Positions 16,964 to 25,329 of a DNA stretch of 64,000 nt are shown here, piece by piece (position 1 is the first letter of the stretch; each line of letters begins with the position of its first letter). Both the position numbers and the translations under genes were made by a program. Below the pieces are notes generated by a model, which was not told the DNA's origin, did no database searches, and saw only the letters and a list, made by a program, of their open reading frames with translations. The stretch comes from Bog-159 sp963785255 (GTDB lineage: Bacteria; Acidobacteriota; Terriglobia; Bryobacterales; Bryobacteraceae), in assembly GCA_963785255.1 (NCBI GenBank), contig CAWAUR010000012.1, positions 124,001 to 188,000 on the forward strand. Direction: 5' to 3'.

Positions 16964-19113
16964 CGACGTTTTCCCGGGCTATAATCCGCTTCCACATGTC
17001 CGGCCAACTGCGCTTGGGTAAACAGGACCGGCTTCGTCTTCATGGCGATGAACAGCGGAACCTGGTCGGCATAATGCGGCGAACTCTTATCGAGCGTCGC
17101 CGATCCGAACTGATGAATGCTTTCCGAACTAAGTTGGCCCGCTTTGTCCCAAGTGACAAATATGATTAAGGTATCGCCGGCCTCGGCCGTCAACGTGCCG
17201 TCCGGCTGCGGGTCGCCATAGACTCCGCGAAAGATATCCGGCCCCCCGTCGATCGCCACATCGAGCGTTCCGCGCCGCATCCGGTTCACCTGACCCCACT
17301 CCGGATCGACGCGCCCAAAGTGTTCCTTCAGCTTACGCGCGGCTTCGCGCAGCGATTCGACGGGCGCCTTACCGGGCTTGCCATCCAAATGTGCCCTCAA
17401 GATAGGCTCGATCGTCATGATGGCGAGCGCCGCGCCGCGATCGATTACGTCCGTCTTGTGATCGTACTTCTTCATAACTTCGAGCGCCTCTTGTAACTCG
17501 CGATCCTGGCCCGGATCGACCGCCAGTACCTGTTTGTATATCTCCTCCTCCGGCGATTGGGTGCTGTAAGTCAGATCGTACTTATACTTATGAAACGAAT
17601 CGGCAGTAATATGTTCATCCGCGCCGTAAGTTTCCATTGCCCGCCAGCCGCGGTTGGTCATGTCCATCTGGATGCCAAGCGTGGGCGGGAAATTCTCGGG
17701 CTTTAGATCGTCCGCAGGTGCGGTCGCATGGAACGGCGTGTTATTTGAATTGAATACCCAGCCCGATTTCGGATTCCAAACCTGCGGCTCATCGTCGAAC
17801 GGCACATAGCTATGCCAGATCAGGTCGGAGCGGTCGCCGGGCAGCACGCCCTTCCAGTCGAACCCCGCCTTCCGTACTGGGAACGCGCCGTTATATATGT
17901 AGCCGATGTTTCCCTTTTCGTCGGCGTAGACGAAGTTCAACGCGGGTATAGCTTGCAGGCGCATAGCGGCGCGCCATTCGTCGAGATTGGCGGCTTTGTT
18001 GAGACGGAAGTATTGGAGCGGCGCGCGGATATCCTGCATGCCCGCGTAGCGGACCGCGAACACACCGTGGTCTGTCTTCAGCACAGGTCCGTGCGCCGAC
18101 CAAAGCACATCGCGATGCGCGGGCCAAACGATCGGCCCCCAGATCTTCACGCGGATCTTCGCATCGCTCTTCTCAAAATCGCGCCACTGACCATCGAACC
18201 GGTATTGATTCGGATTCGCCGGATTGATGGTCAAATTATAAACATCCACTAAGTCGGGTCCATTCACCGTATTCGCCCAGCCTAAGTGCTGGTTATGTCC
18301 ATGCAGCATGAAAGGCGAACCGGGAAAGAAACCGCCGGCCACGTGCCAGCCCTCGCCGCTATCGAGCACGGCCTCATACCACGCGACCGGGCCGGTGTAG
18401 GGCTGGTGTGAGTTCACCAGCAGACGCGTGGCGCCGTCCGCCGATCGCGAAGGCGCTACGGCCACGGCATTGGATCCAACGGGCAGACGCGCGTCGCGCC
18501 ACAGGAACGCATTGTCGCTGGCGTCCGGGACGTTGCGGCCTTGCACGATCTTGGTCAGTTCGCCGCTGAGCCCGTAAAAGAACGGCAGCTTGAAAGCGAA
18601 GCCTGCCGCGACGTCTTTGCCGGTGAAGGGAAGCAAACCGCGCATCACCTTATCGGGATGCAGAGCGGCATAATAATTCACGCCGTCGGCGTAAGCTTCG
18701 AGTACTCGGCGCACGTCGGGCGGAAGGTCGGTTTCGTATTTCGCGTTGACGGTTTCCCAGATGCGGAACAGATGCACGAGATAATCGGTAACGGCGGCTT
18801 TCGGCCCCTGTTCGGCGGCGAGTTGGCCGCGCATCGCTACGGCGACTTCTTGGATGGTGTCGAAATCGTCTTCGCAATGCGCGAAGCCCATGCCGAATGC
18901 TACATCCGTATCCTTAGGACCCATGATATGCGGGACGCCGAAGTTATCGCGCTCGATGCGCGCGTGGTATTGCGCGGCTTTCGAGACGAAGATAGCCGGA
19001 TCGGGCGCCGCGGGTTGCCCCACCCGGTCCAGGACAATCAGAAAAGCGGCCGCGCCGCCGAGGAGCAGCATCAGCACAACGATGGCAATCTTCACGAAAC
19101 GCATGAAACGCAT
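16960..19113 (-). CDS. Penicillin acylase family Ntn-hydrolase
   Basis: A secreted or periplasmic amidase precursor of 717 residues from ATG 19113. Residues 8-29 form a membrane or signal segment. The alpha-chain region starts RIERDNFGVPHI near 52-63. The nucleophile is Ser214 in VGSNAVAV, which would become the N-terminal Ser of the beta chain after autocatalytic cleavage. Family members cleave acyl groups from beta-lactams, acyl-homoserine lactones or other N-acyl substrates; which one applies here cannot be read from sequence. The stop overlaps the start of a broken esterase-like gene. Upstream lies a copy of the TCGCGGCTCGGTA repeat. An alternative start is ATG 19104. Confidence 0.88.
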   Translation of the reverse strand: MRFMRFVKIAIVVLMLLLGGAAAFLIVLDRVGQPAAPDPAIFVSKAAQYHARIERDNFGVPHIMGPKDTDVAFGMGFAHCEDDFDTIQEVAVAMRGQLAAEQGPKAAVTDYLVHLFRIWETVNAKYETDLPPDVRRVLEAYADGVNYYAALHPDKVMRGLLPFTGKDVAAGFAFKLPFFYGLSGELTKIVQGRNVPDASDNAFLWRDARLPVGSNAVAVAPSRSADGATRLLVNSHQPYTGPVAWYEAVLDSGEGWHVAGGFFPGSPFMLHGHNQHLGWANTVNGPDLVDVYNLTINPANPNQYRFDGQWRDFEKSDAKIRVKIWGPIVWPAHRDVLWSAHGPVLKTDHGVFAVRYAGMQDIRAPLQYFRLNKAANLDEWRAAMRLQAIPALNFVYADEKGNIGYIYNGAFPVRKAGFDWKGVLPGDRSDLIWHSYVPFDDEPQVWNPKSGWVFNSNNTPFHATAPADDLKPENFPPTLGIQMDMTNRGWRAMETYGADEHITADSFHKYKYDLTYSTQSPEEEIYKQVLAVDPGQDRELQEALEVMKKYDHKTDVIDRGAALAIMTIEPILRAHLDGKPGKAPVESLREAARKLKEHFGRVDPEWGQVNRMRRGTLDVAIDGGPDIFRGVYGDPQPDGTLTAEAGDTLIIFVTWDKAGQLSSESIHQFGSATLDKSSPHYADQVPLFIAMKTKPVLFTQAQLAGHVEADYSPGKRR

Positions 19114-19151
19114 AGTAACGCATCGTATCGCCCCGTTCAGGGTGCCCGCAC

Positions 19152-19267
19152 TCTTACGGTCGCGGCTCGGTAACACGGTCGCGGCTCGGTAACGGCCGCG
19201 TCGATTTCGCACGATCTACTGGGCTGCGACCCTTTTACCGAGCCGCGACCGTAAGGGAGCGGTCTCT
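19152..19267. repeat. Palindromic repeat, 'CGGTCGCGGCTC' family, copy 1
   Basis: Inverted segments CTTACGGTCGCGGCTCGGTA (19152-) and TACCGAGCCGCGACCGTAAG (about 19236-19256) flank a duplicated GGTCGCGGCTCGGTAAC. Related copies occur at 19568-19655, 52446-52532 and, degraded, at 53568-53815. It lies just upstream of the acylase gene, so it may form a strong cruciform or RNA stem in its leader. Confidence 0.75.
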
Positions 19268-19309
19268 TCCGTATTGAAGTCAACTGCCGCCTGTTGTAAG
19301 ATAACTGCC

Positions 19310-19558
19310 ATGCGTCTCGCGCACTTCGCTTTCGCGATCGCAGTCATTCACGGCACGCTCCCGGCGCAGGATACCGTGCAACTTGCGCGCACGGGCGCGC
19401 AGGGCCGTTTTCGCCGGCGCCTACACCACGGGTATCTACTACTTGGAGCAGGGTGAATGTACAGGCGCCTGCGAATGCTCCCGCGGGCGATGCGGTGCCG
19501 CCGACACTTAGCGTCGGCGGCGTGGTCTCCAACCAAGTCATCATAGCGTGGCGGCTTA
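19310..19558 (+). pseudogene. Remnant of a TIGR03437-domain secreted protein
   Basis: ATG 19310 opens a good signal peptide (MRLAHFAFAIAVIHGTLPAQ). After a jump with a frame change, the DNA encodes the tail motif VNVQAPANAPAGDAVPPTLS-VGG-VVSNQVIIAW. That is the end of the TIGR03437 domain characteristic of Solibacter proteins (VQVP...APAGDAVPL...VGGxxSN). Only the first 25 and last 40 or so residues are left, so a large internal deletion has removed the body. A repeat of the CGGTCGCGGCTC family follows within 10 bp. Confidence 0.7.
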
Positions 19559-19567
19559 GGGTGGCAA

Positions 19568-19655
19568 GGAAACCGCTCCCTTACAGTCGCGGCTCTGTAT
19601 CGTGCAGAGTCGGCACAGTTGCTACCGAGCCGCGACCGTCAGGGAGCGGTTTCCC
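19568..19655. repeat. Palindromic repeat, 'CGGTCGCGGCTC' family, copy 2
   Basis: GGAAACCGCTCCCTTACAGT and CGCGGCTCTGTA (from 19568) pair with TACCGAGCCGCGACCGTCAG and GGAGCGGTTTCC (to 19655). The right arm contains the last ten codons and the stop of the OmpA-like gene, so the repeat has become coding there. Confidence 0.85.
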
Positions 19656-20518
19656 ACGCGGATCACGCGTAGGGCGACGGTTCGGTTACGCTCGCGGCTT
19701 ACCGTATTGTCGTTGGGAAATGGATTGCCAGCGCCCGCCTGCAAGCTGAAGATGGACGCGGGCAGGTTGCTGTGGGCCGTCAGATAACGCACCACCGCAT
19801 CGGCGCGCGCCACCGCCAGCGCGCGGTTGTCCGCGTAGCGAGTGGTGCGGGTGACCGGGAGGTCGTCGCAGTATCCCAGCACTTCCACGGCGATGCTCCT
19901 GGCGTACGGTTCCAGACGATTGCCGAGTTCCTGCAACAGTCTCTCCGCCGCCGGTGTGAGGACTGCACGTTGCTTGAATAATCCGCTGTCGAAGCGCAGG
20001 ACCGTTTCCCGTCCCGATGCTGTTTCAGCGATTCCGGGAATGCCCAGTTTCAGATTCATGGGCGCGGGATCGCCCACGGACGCCTGGCTTGGTTTCGGCG
20101 GCGCGGCCGGAACGTCATGCCGCGGGAGTCGCAGCCACAGGCCCAGCATGCCCGCCAACACCAACAACAGCACGGCGGCTGCCAGCCAGCGCAGCCAGAA
20201 TCGGGTTGGCGAGGCTTTCCCCAGACCAGCTAATCGCTCCAAAGCCGATTGATAAGAGCCGTTGCGCGGGTCCAGACGGGACGCCTCCAGCCACAACCCC
20301 TGTGCTTCGGCCAGGCGATGCTGTTGAACGCGAATGCGCGCCAACAGATCCAGCGCCACCGCATCCCGCCGCGAAACTAACAGCAGTTCGGCATCGGCGT
20401 AACGGCCCGCGCGCGCAAGTCTGGCGGCGCGGGCCAGGGTGGCTTGCCGGAGTAATGCGTCCACCGCGGCCCCTGCGCCCGTCAATTCGTTAGCGGACAT
20501 GGAACGCTCCGGCGCCAT
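19622..20518 (-). CDS. TPR-like, membrane-anchored OmpA-like protein
   Basis: A 298-residue protein from ATG 20518, which overlaps the stop of the Hsp70-like gene (TGATG), implying coupling. The N-terminal about 100 residues are helical and TPR-like (LARAGRYADAELLLVSRRDAV, RLDPRNGSYQSALERL). One membrane segment follows (WLAAAVLLLVLAGMLGLWL). The C-terminal domain resembles OmpA (AVLTPAAERLLQELGNRL, then RSIAVEVLGYCDD, NRALAVARADAVVRYL). The usual peptidoglycan-binding D...R pair is only partly visible. The last residues, GNRSLTVAAR, derive from the repeat that supplies the stop. Final gene of the Hsp70 cluster. Confidence 0.7.
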   Translation of the reverse strand: MAPERSMSANELTGAGAAVDALLRQATLARAARLARAGRYADAELLLVSRRDAVALDLLARIRVQQHRLAEAQGLWLEASRLDPRNGSYQSALERLAGLGKASPTRFWLRWLAAAVLLLVLAGMLGLWLRLPRHDVPAAPPKPSQASVGDPAPMNLKLGIPGIAETASGRETVLRFDSGLFKQRAVLTPAAERLLQELGNRLEPYARSIAVEVLGYCDDLPVTRTTRYADNRALAVARADAVVRYLTAHSNLPASIFSLQAGAGNPFPNDNTVSRERNRTVALRVIRVGNRSLTVAAR

Positions 20519-23007
20519 CAGGAAATCACCGTGGACCCGAAGCCCATGTCGCCAGTCCGCTGATCGGCCGGCATCAAATCCCAAAGCTGTTGCACGGCGG
20601 CTTTCAGCCCGGCCAGATCGTTATTGTTCACGGCGCGCCGTGCCTGATTGATGAGGGCCGCGGCCTGATCGCGGTCGCGCAGCGTGTTCTTCTGTTTTTC
20701 GAGAGTCTCGAGCCAACCCACCCACCAGCCGGGCTGCTCGCGCAGGATGCGTACGCGCAGGCGCAGCAACGCGTCCATTTTATTGCGCGTCAGATCCGGA
20801 TCGCGCGTCTTCAGAACATCGCGCAGCTCGGCTACGAAGCTGGATCCCTGCTCCTTGTCGGGAGGCTTGCCATATGCCGCCAGCACTTCATTCGTGCGTT
20901 TGATGGAATCTTCGGCTTCGGCTGCCAGCACGGGCCATTCCAGCGCGTCCTCCGCTTCGTCGATGGCGTTGCGCAGATCCAGCAGACGTTTGGCGCATTT
21001 ATCGGCGGCGTCTTTATCGCCCTGGGCGGCATCCAGGGCGGCTTCCACGTCATGCACCATGCGTTCGCCGTCAATCTTGCGCAGAATCGTGCGGGCCTTC
21101 TCGTCGTTGGTATTGTTCACCTTCGTCCGCACTTCATCCAGGCGTTTTTTCTCCGCGGCCAGATCGGTCTTCAGCTTTTCCGCCGTCACCTCCTCCCCCT
21201 TGAATTTGAGGACCGTCTCGAACTCCTCATCCAGATACGGGATGTATGCCTTGGTGCGAATGAGGCGCGACTGATCGATATCGATGACCACTTCGACCTC
21301 GCTACCGGCGGGGACATCGCGCCTCAGGCGGGTGCCCTCCACCACCAGCACGCCGATCAGGTGATTGCGGTTGGCGCGCCGCAGATTGCCGCCTTCCACC
21401 ACGGGGACGCGAATGGCGTCGCCCTTTTGTCCGGCCTTAGCGTCGAACGCGGTGCGCAGAAAATCGCGTTTGCGATGAGGCAAGGGCGTTCCTTTTTCCG
21501 CGAAAAGCCGCATCTCGTTATTGGCCAGGGCCACGCCTACGGTGTGCGTCAGCGGCGGATCGGTGATCACCATGCCGATCTTGTATGCCAGACGGTCGCC
21601 CGTCATTTTGCGCAGGTTGCCGGCCGGGTCGCGCAATTCCATCTCGAAAATGTTCTCGCGCCCGGGCTCGGCATAAAGCGTAGCTACGAACTTGCCGTCG
21701 CCGGCGATAGGTATCTTGCCGCTGCGCCATGGCGGACGGCAAGTCGGATTGATGATCTCGATGGTGTAGCCCTTAAGATTGGCGGGCGACGAATAGGAGA
21801 CGCAGCCGCCCACAATCGGTTCAGGGTCGCTGCCCACGGGCTTATAGTCCAATGCCACGGTGAACTCACCCGCGGGAATCTCCCGCTGCGGGGAGTCGAA
21901 GCGCTGCGTGCCTGCGAAGACAGCCGCGCCGCGGGCCACCACCGTCATGGGATCGACGCTGAAATCGAGCGTAATGCCGAGGCCTTCCCTGGGATCGGCG
22001 AGACGCTGCCGCAGATACGGCGACTGCGTGGGACCTCCCACCAGCACGATCTTCTCGATGTCGCCCGGCGCCAGCCGCTTCTCGGACAGAACCGTCCGGC
22101 AGGTATTGACGGAACGCAGCACCAGCGGCTCCATAAGCCGCTCCACGTCCGCCTTCTGCAGATCGTATTCAAAGGAAACCGGCTGGCCGCTGTCGTTGTT
22201 GCACAGATATTCAATCGAGATCTGCGAGGAACCGTCGCGCGATACGCGGATCTTGGCTTGTTCCGCGTGCAGCTTCAGCTTGGCGAAGGCGCCCGCCCAC
22301 TTGGGATCCTGCCGGCTAAAACCTGTCAGTTTGTGCTCCTTCAGCACGGCCGGCACAAGCAGGTCGTTGACGATGGCCCAATCGATATCTTTACCGCCCA
22401 GGTGATTGTCGCCGCCGTGGTTGACCACTTGAATCACTCCATCGCGAATGGAGATGACGGCTGCGTCGAAAGTGCCGCCGCCGAAATCGTAGACCAACCA
22501 GAACACGCGGTCGCTCTTGCTTTGGAAGCCATAGGCCATGGCCGCCGCAACCGGCTCCTGCAACAGCGGGCTGGCAGTAAGGCCGGCCATTTGCGCCGCC
22601 TTGTTGGTGGCTTCGCACTGCGGCAGTTCGAAGGCCGCCGGGACGGTGATCACCGCGGCGGAAACTTCTTCCGGGCGGCGCTTCGAAACCACTTCGCGCA
22701 GCGCCTTCAGGATCTCGGCGGAAAGCTCCTCGGGGCGCATGGCACGCCCACTGCGGGCGAATTTGTAGACCGCCTCGCTGCCCATTTGCCGCTTGAACTC
22801 GTTAAAGGCGTTCTCGCGATCCGAATCCAGGTGCTCGTAGGCTTGCCTGCCCGTGAATAGTCTGCCCTGCTTATCGATCCACACCGCCGAGGGCGTGTAG
22901 TCGCGGCCCTCGTTGTCGCGGAATACCTGCACGTCGGTGCCGTCCAAAACGGCGATGCTGCTATTCGTCGTGCCCAGATCAATGCCATAATCGATGGTCG
23001 TTCTCAT
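20518..23007 (-). CDS. Divergent Hsp70 (DnaK-like) protein with extended C-terminal half
   Basis: 829 residues from ATG 23007 (GGAGGAAGG upstream), longer than the roughly 640 of housekeeping DnaK. The actin-like ATPase domain is intact: phosphate-1 GIDLGTTNSSIAVLDG (8-22), phosphate-2 VYDFGGGTFDAAVI (172-185) and adenosine motif IVLVGGPTQSPYL (320-332). After about 370 the substrate-binding half is unlike DnaK and includes a Greek-key-like beta region, long helices and no DnaK-type C-terminal tail. It follows a GrpE-like gene by ATGA overlap and precedes the OmpA-like gene by TGATG. This suggests a dedicated chaperone machine and not the general DnaK. Confidence 0.9.
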   Translation of the reverse strand: MRTTIDYGIDLGTTNSSIAVLDGTDVQVFRDNEGRDYTPSAVWIDKQGRLFTGRQAYEHLDSDRENAFNEFKRQMGSEAVYKFARSGRAMRPEELSAEILKALREVVSKRRPEEVSAAVITVPAAFELPQCEATNKAAQMAGLTASPLLQEPVAAAMAYGFQSKSDRVFWLVYDFGGGTFDAAVISIRDGVIQVVNHGGDNHLGGKDIDWAIVNDLLVPAVLKEHKLTGFSRQDPKWAGAFAKLKLHAEQAKIRVSRDGSSQISIEYLCNNDSGQPVSFEYDLQKADVERLMEPLVLRSVNTCRTVLSEKRLAPGDIEKIVLVGGPTQSPYLRQRLADPREGLGITLDFSVDPMTVVARGAAVFAGTQRFDSPQREIPAGEFTVALDYKPVGSDPEPIVGGCVSYSSPANLKGYTIEIINPTCRPPWRSGKIPIAGDGKFVATLYAEPGRENIFEMELRDPAGNLRKMTGDRLAYKIGMVITDPPLTHTVGVALANNEMRLFAEKGTPLPHRKRDFLRTAFDAKAGQKGDAIRVPVVEGGNLRRANRNHLIGVLVVEGTRLRRDVPAGSEVEVVIDIDQSRLIRTKAYIPYLDEEFETVLKFKGEEVTAEKLKTDLAAEKKRLDEVRTKVNNTNDEKARTILRKIDGERMVHDVEAALDAAQGDKDAADKCAKRLLDLRNAIDEAEDALEWPVLAAEAEDSIKRTNEVLAAYGKPPDKEQGSSFVAELRDVLKTRDPDLTRNKMDALLRLRVRILREQPGWWVGWLETLEKQKNTLRDRDQAAALINQARRAVNNNDLAGLKAAVQQLWDLMPADQRTGDMGFGSTVIS

Positions 23008-23516
23008 CTGTAGTTTCCTTCCTCCGGTGTACCCACGATCACTTCGCCCATCTGCGCGAACTCTTCGCCTACATATACGGTCGGCTTGATGGTTTCCAGC
23101 ACTTTTTGTTTGCGAAAACCGGGGTGCGGCTCGAACGCCAGGGCCTTCAATGTCTTTCCGGGATGGAAGTCCTCGCCAGTGTGGTCCAGAACCTGCACCC
23201 GCGCGCTCGCCAGCAGATCCCAAACGGACTCGAACGGCCGGTACGCGCGGCGCATTTCTTCCAGCGGCCGGCCCGTAGCGGGATCGACCATCTTATTACG
23301 CAATCGCCAGATACCGGTGGCCAGATCGGCCAGGAATTTTGTGCGTTGGTGTTCGGCGTCCGGCTCGTCCGGTGGCTGCGGGGGAGTTGCCGCAATTCCT
23401 TCCAGCAGCTTGGCGATATGCTTCAGCAGCTCTTCTGAATCCCCGTCATCCGTGGGGGCCGCAATGCGAAATTCAGGCGGAAACCGCAGTTGCCGCAAGG
23501 TCTCTGTGAGCTGCAT
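23004..23516 (-). CDS. GrpE-like nucleotide-exchange factor (divergent)
   Basis: A 170-residue protein whose TGA overlaps the Hsp70 start. The N-terminal half is helical (EELLKHIAKLLEGI; FLADLATGIWRLRNKM). The C-terminal half is beta-rich and reads LDHTGEDFHPGKTLKALAFEP, then TVYVGEEFAQMGEVIVGTPE. This is the arrangement of GrpE, where the final beta domain docks on the Hsp70 ATPase and ends near 'xxAxVxV'. Similarity is weak but position, length and domain order agree. It would exchange ADP on the neighbouring Hsp70. Confidence 0.65.
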   Translation of the reverse strand: MQLTETLRQLRFPPEFRIAAPTDDGDSEELLKHIAKLLEGIAATPPQPPDEPDAEHQRTKFLADLATGIWRLRNKMVDPATGRPLEEMRRAYRPFESVWDLLASARVQVLDHTGEDFHPGKTLKALAFEPHPGFRKQKVLETIKPTVYVGEEFAQMGEVIVGTPEEGNYR

Positions 23517-23637
23517 GAAAATTCTGTCCTCCGCCGCCGCTAATTGGTATTAGTTCCCGTTATAGCAGCGGCCACCTTGACGCCATTCTGACTTCTGACT
23601 CCTGACTTCCTCGACTCCCATATCCCGCAGGGATATC

Positions 23638-23683
23638 AAGGGCGCAGCCCTTGGCTAGTTAAGGGCGCAGCCCTTGGCTAGTT
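23638..23683. repeat. Two perfect 23-bp tandem units
   Basis: AAGGGCGCAGCC-CTTGGCTAGTT occurs twice back to back (23638-23660, 23661-23683). Each unit contains the palindrome AAGGGC..GCCCTT. The second unit supplies the TAG stop (23678-23680) and final codons of the J-like gene. It lies in the 160-bp gap between the J-like and GrpE-like genes. Confidence 0.9.
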
Positions 23684-25270
23684 AGTATTAGGCTTCGCGC
23701 CAAACTTGAAGCCTTCCTTCACCGCCGCCAGCACTTTGGGATGCTTATGCGATGCGCCTGACGGCTTGATGCTTTGCAGATACTTGTTCTTCGGCACCAG
23801 GTGGCCGATGATGCTCGCCATGATCACGCAAAAGACGAAAATAAAGAAGCCGACGCCACCGTTATCGCCAGGCTGGTTCGTGACGACGCCGCATCCGGCG
23901 AAACCAGTTAGTATCCCGGCGAACACCGCTGCGGTCGTCCAGTTACTCTTGCGGCGATGTGCCGCCTGGCAACTGGCGCATCGCGGAACTTTGATGGTAC
24001 GCGTATTCCAGGTAACCAGCACCCGACCATACTGCGGCGTGCGCTTCACGTTACCGTGCATCTTCACTTCCACGGCGGCGCTGTCTGCTCCATCGCTTTT
24101 CCCGCAGAAGAAGCATTCGACATACGAGATGTTATCCCGGTAAACCTGCAGGTTCATCCGGATGCGTTCCTTGGCCGAGCCGCTTACCGCCAAGGGCAGC
24201 GCGGCTTCTTCCAGGGCCACCGCTACGCGGTATTTTTCGGTTTTGTTGCCAAAGTCGATGGCGCATTGCAGCACGCGCAGTGCAACTTCATCGTGCGCGC
24301 CGTCGCGGCTGGGATGATTTGCCGGCAGAATGCAATCGAGCACGGCCAGCAGCGGCGTGGCCTGCGCCAGTAACTGGCGGCCCGGCTCGTCGGCATGCGC
24401 GTTATCCGCCGTGGACTTTCGCTCGGCCGTCTGGCAATAAGTCTTGATGCGTTCGCGGATGGCCTCCACGGCGCGGGCCAGCGCGTCACGAGTGGCTGCA
24501 TCGCCCAGCCCCGAAGCCTGCATCACATTCAGGTGACGCTGCGCTTCCCCCGGATTTCCAGCCTCCGCCGCGCGTACCGCCAGTTGCGCATTGATGGACA
24601 GCAAAGCTACCGGTAGGGATTGCCGCATGCGCCGTGCGGTACCGGTGGTCAGCCGCGGATCGTCTAAATCGCGAATGCGCGCCGTCAGGCGGCTCCAGAA
24701 AGACTCATCGTTCAGCAGCGCTTTCCATCGGAGGAAGGCCGCGTTCCAATATTGGCCGAGCAACGCGGTGTCGGGTTTGGCGCCGGCTTGGGTCTCCAGG
24801 TCGAGCACGCTCACGTGCGATAAAACCGCGAGATTATGCATGGAAACGTTGCTCACGCTGTTGTGATTTTCCTGATGCATCCAGAAGTTCATGGCTTCCT
24901 GGGTGCGGCCTTGGGCTAATGACGTGAGCGCCGGATCGCGCCGGCCCTCGCCGAGCTGATGCGGCCAAAACCAGAAGAATTCGTCGACCAGGCGGCGTTC
25001 CGGGTCGCGCAGCCGGTCCACGGCGCCGCGGATCATGTCGCCATCCGGCGCCGGGGAAAGCGCCAGAGGGCTGGGGGCCGGCGTCAGGCCGCCGAACTTT
25101 TCCGCCATGCGCAGCTTCTCGGCTTGCTTGGCAATGTCGCGGGCGGTGGCGTCCACGGGCAAGCCGGTAACGCGAAAGGCGTTGGTGCGAAACAGATCGG
25201 GCTTGGCCGCGGCCAGCAGAATCTCCAGGTCCGGTATGGTGTGCGGCTCAATCATGGCGGCAGTTGACAT
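23678..25270 (-). CDS. Membrane-anchored J-domain-like zinc-finger protein, paralogue 1
   Basis: 530 residues from ATG 25270. Residues 28-100 resemble a J domain: NAFRVTGLPVDATARDIAKQ matches helices I-II and DRLRDPERRLVDEF matches the last helix, but the HPD tripeptide is missing. A long helical repeat region (120-380) follows. Then comes a Cys2...Cys2 zinc site (Cys386/389 and Cys431/434) and two membrane segments at about 446-463 and 473-490. A second copy with the same plan lies at 28399-30024. Location before the GrpE-like and Hsp70-like genes supports a co-chaperone or adaptor role at the membrane; that role is inference. Confidence 0.75.
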   Translation of the reverse strand: MSTAAMIEPHTIPDLEILLAAAKPDLFRTNAFRVTGLPVDATARDIAKQAEKLRMAEKFGGLTPAPSPLALSPAPDGDMIRGAVDRLRDPERRLVDEFFWFWPHQLGEGRRDPALTSLAQGRTQEAMNFWMHQENHNSVSNVSMHNLAVLSHVSVLDLETQAGAKPDTALLGQYWNAAFLRWKALLNDESFWSRLTARIRDLDDPRLTTGTARRMRQSLPVALLSINAQLAVRAAEAGNPGEAQRHLNVMQASGLGDAATRDALARAVEAIRERIKTYCQTAERKSTADNAHADEPGRQLLAQATPLLAVLDCILPANHPSRDGAHDEVALRVLQCAIDFGNKTEKYRVAVALEEAALPLAVSGSAKERIRMNLQVYRDNISYVECFFCGKSDGADSAAVEVKMHGNVKRTPQYGRVLVTWNTRTIKVPRCASCQAAHRRKSNWTTAAVFAGILTGFAGCGVVTNQPGDNGGVGFFIFVFCVIMASIIGHLVPKNKYLQSIKPSGASHKHPKVLAAVKEGFKFGAKPNTN

Positions 25271-25329
25271 CGGCGCGTCCTCACTTAAGTAATGCGGTGA
25301 GGCGCGTATTCCTCGCAAGAATGTTCGGT

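Noticed and set aside
20590..22860. 756-residue plus-strand open frame opposite the Hsp70-like gene
   Set aside because: Antisense of a gene with all three Hsp70 ATP-binding motifs; its own sequence has no recognisable fold.
20518..23007. Calling the Hsp70 gene housekeeping dnaK
   Set aside because: The C-terminal half and length differ from DnaK, the GrpE and J partners are highly divergent, and the neighbours are envelope genes.
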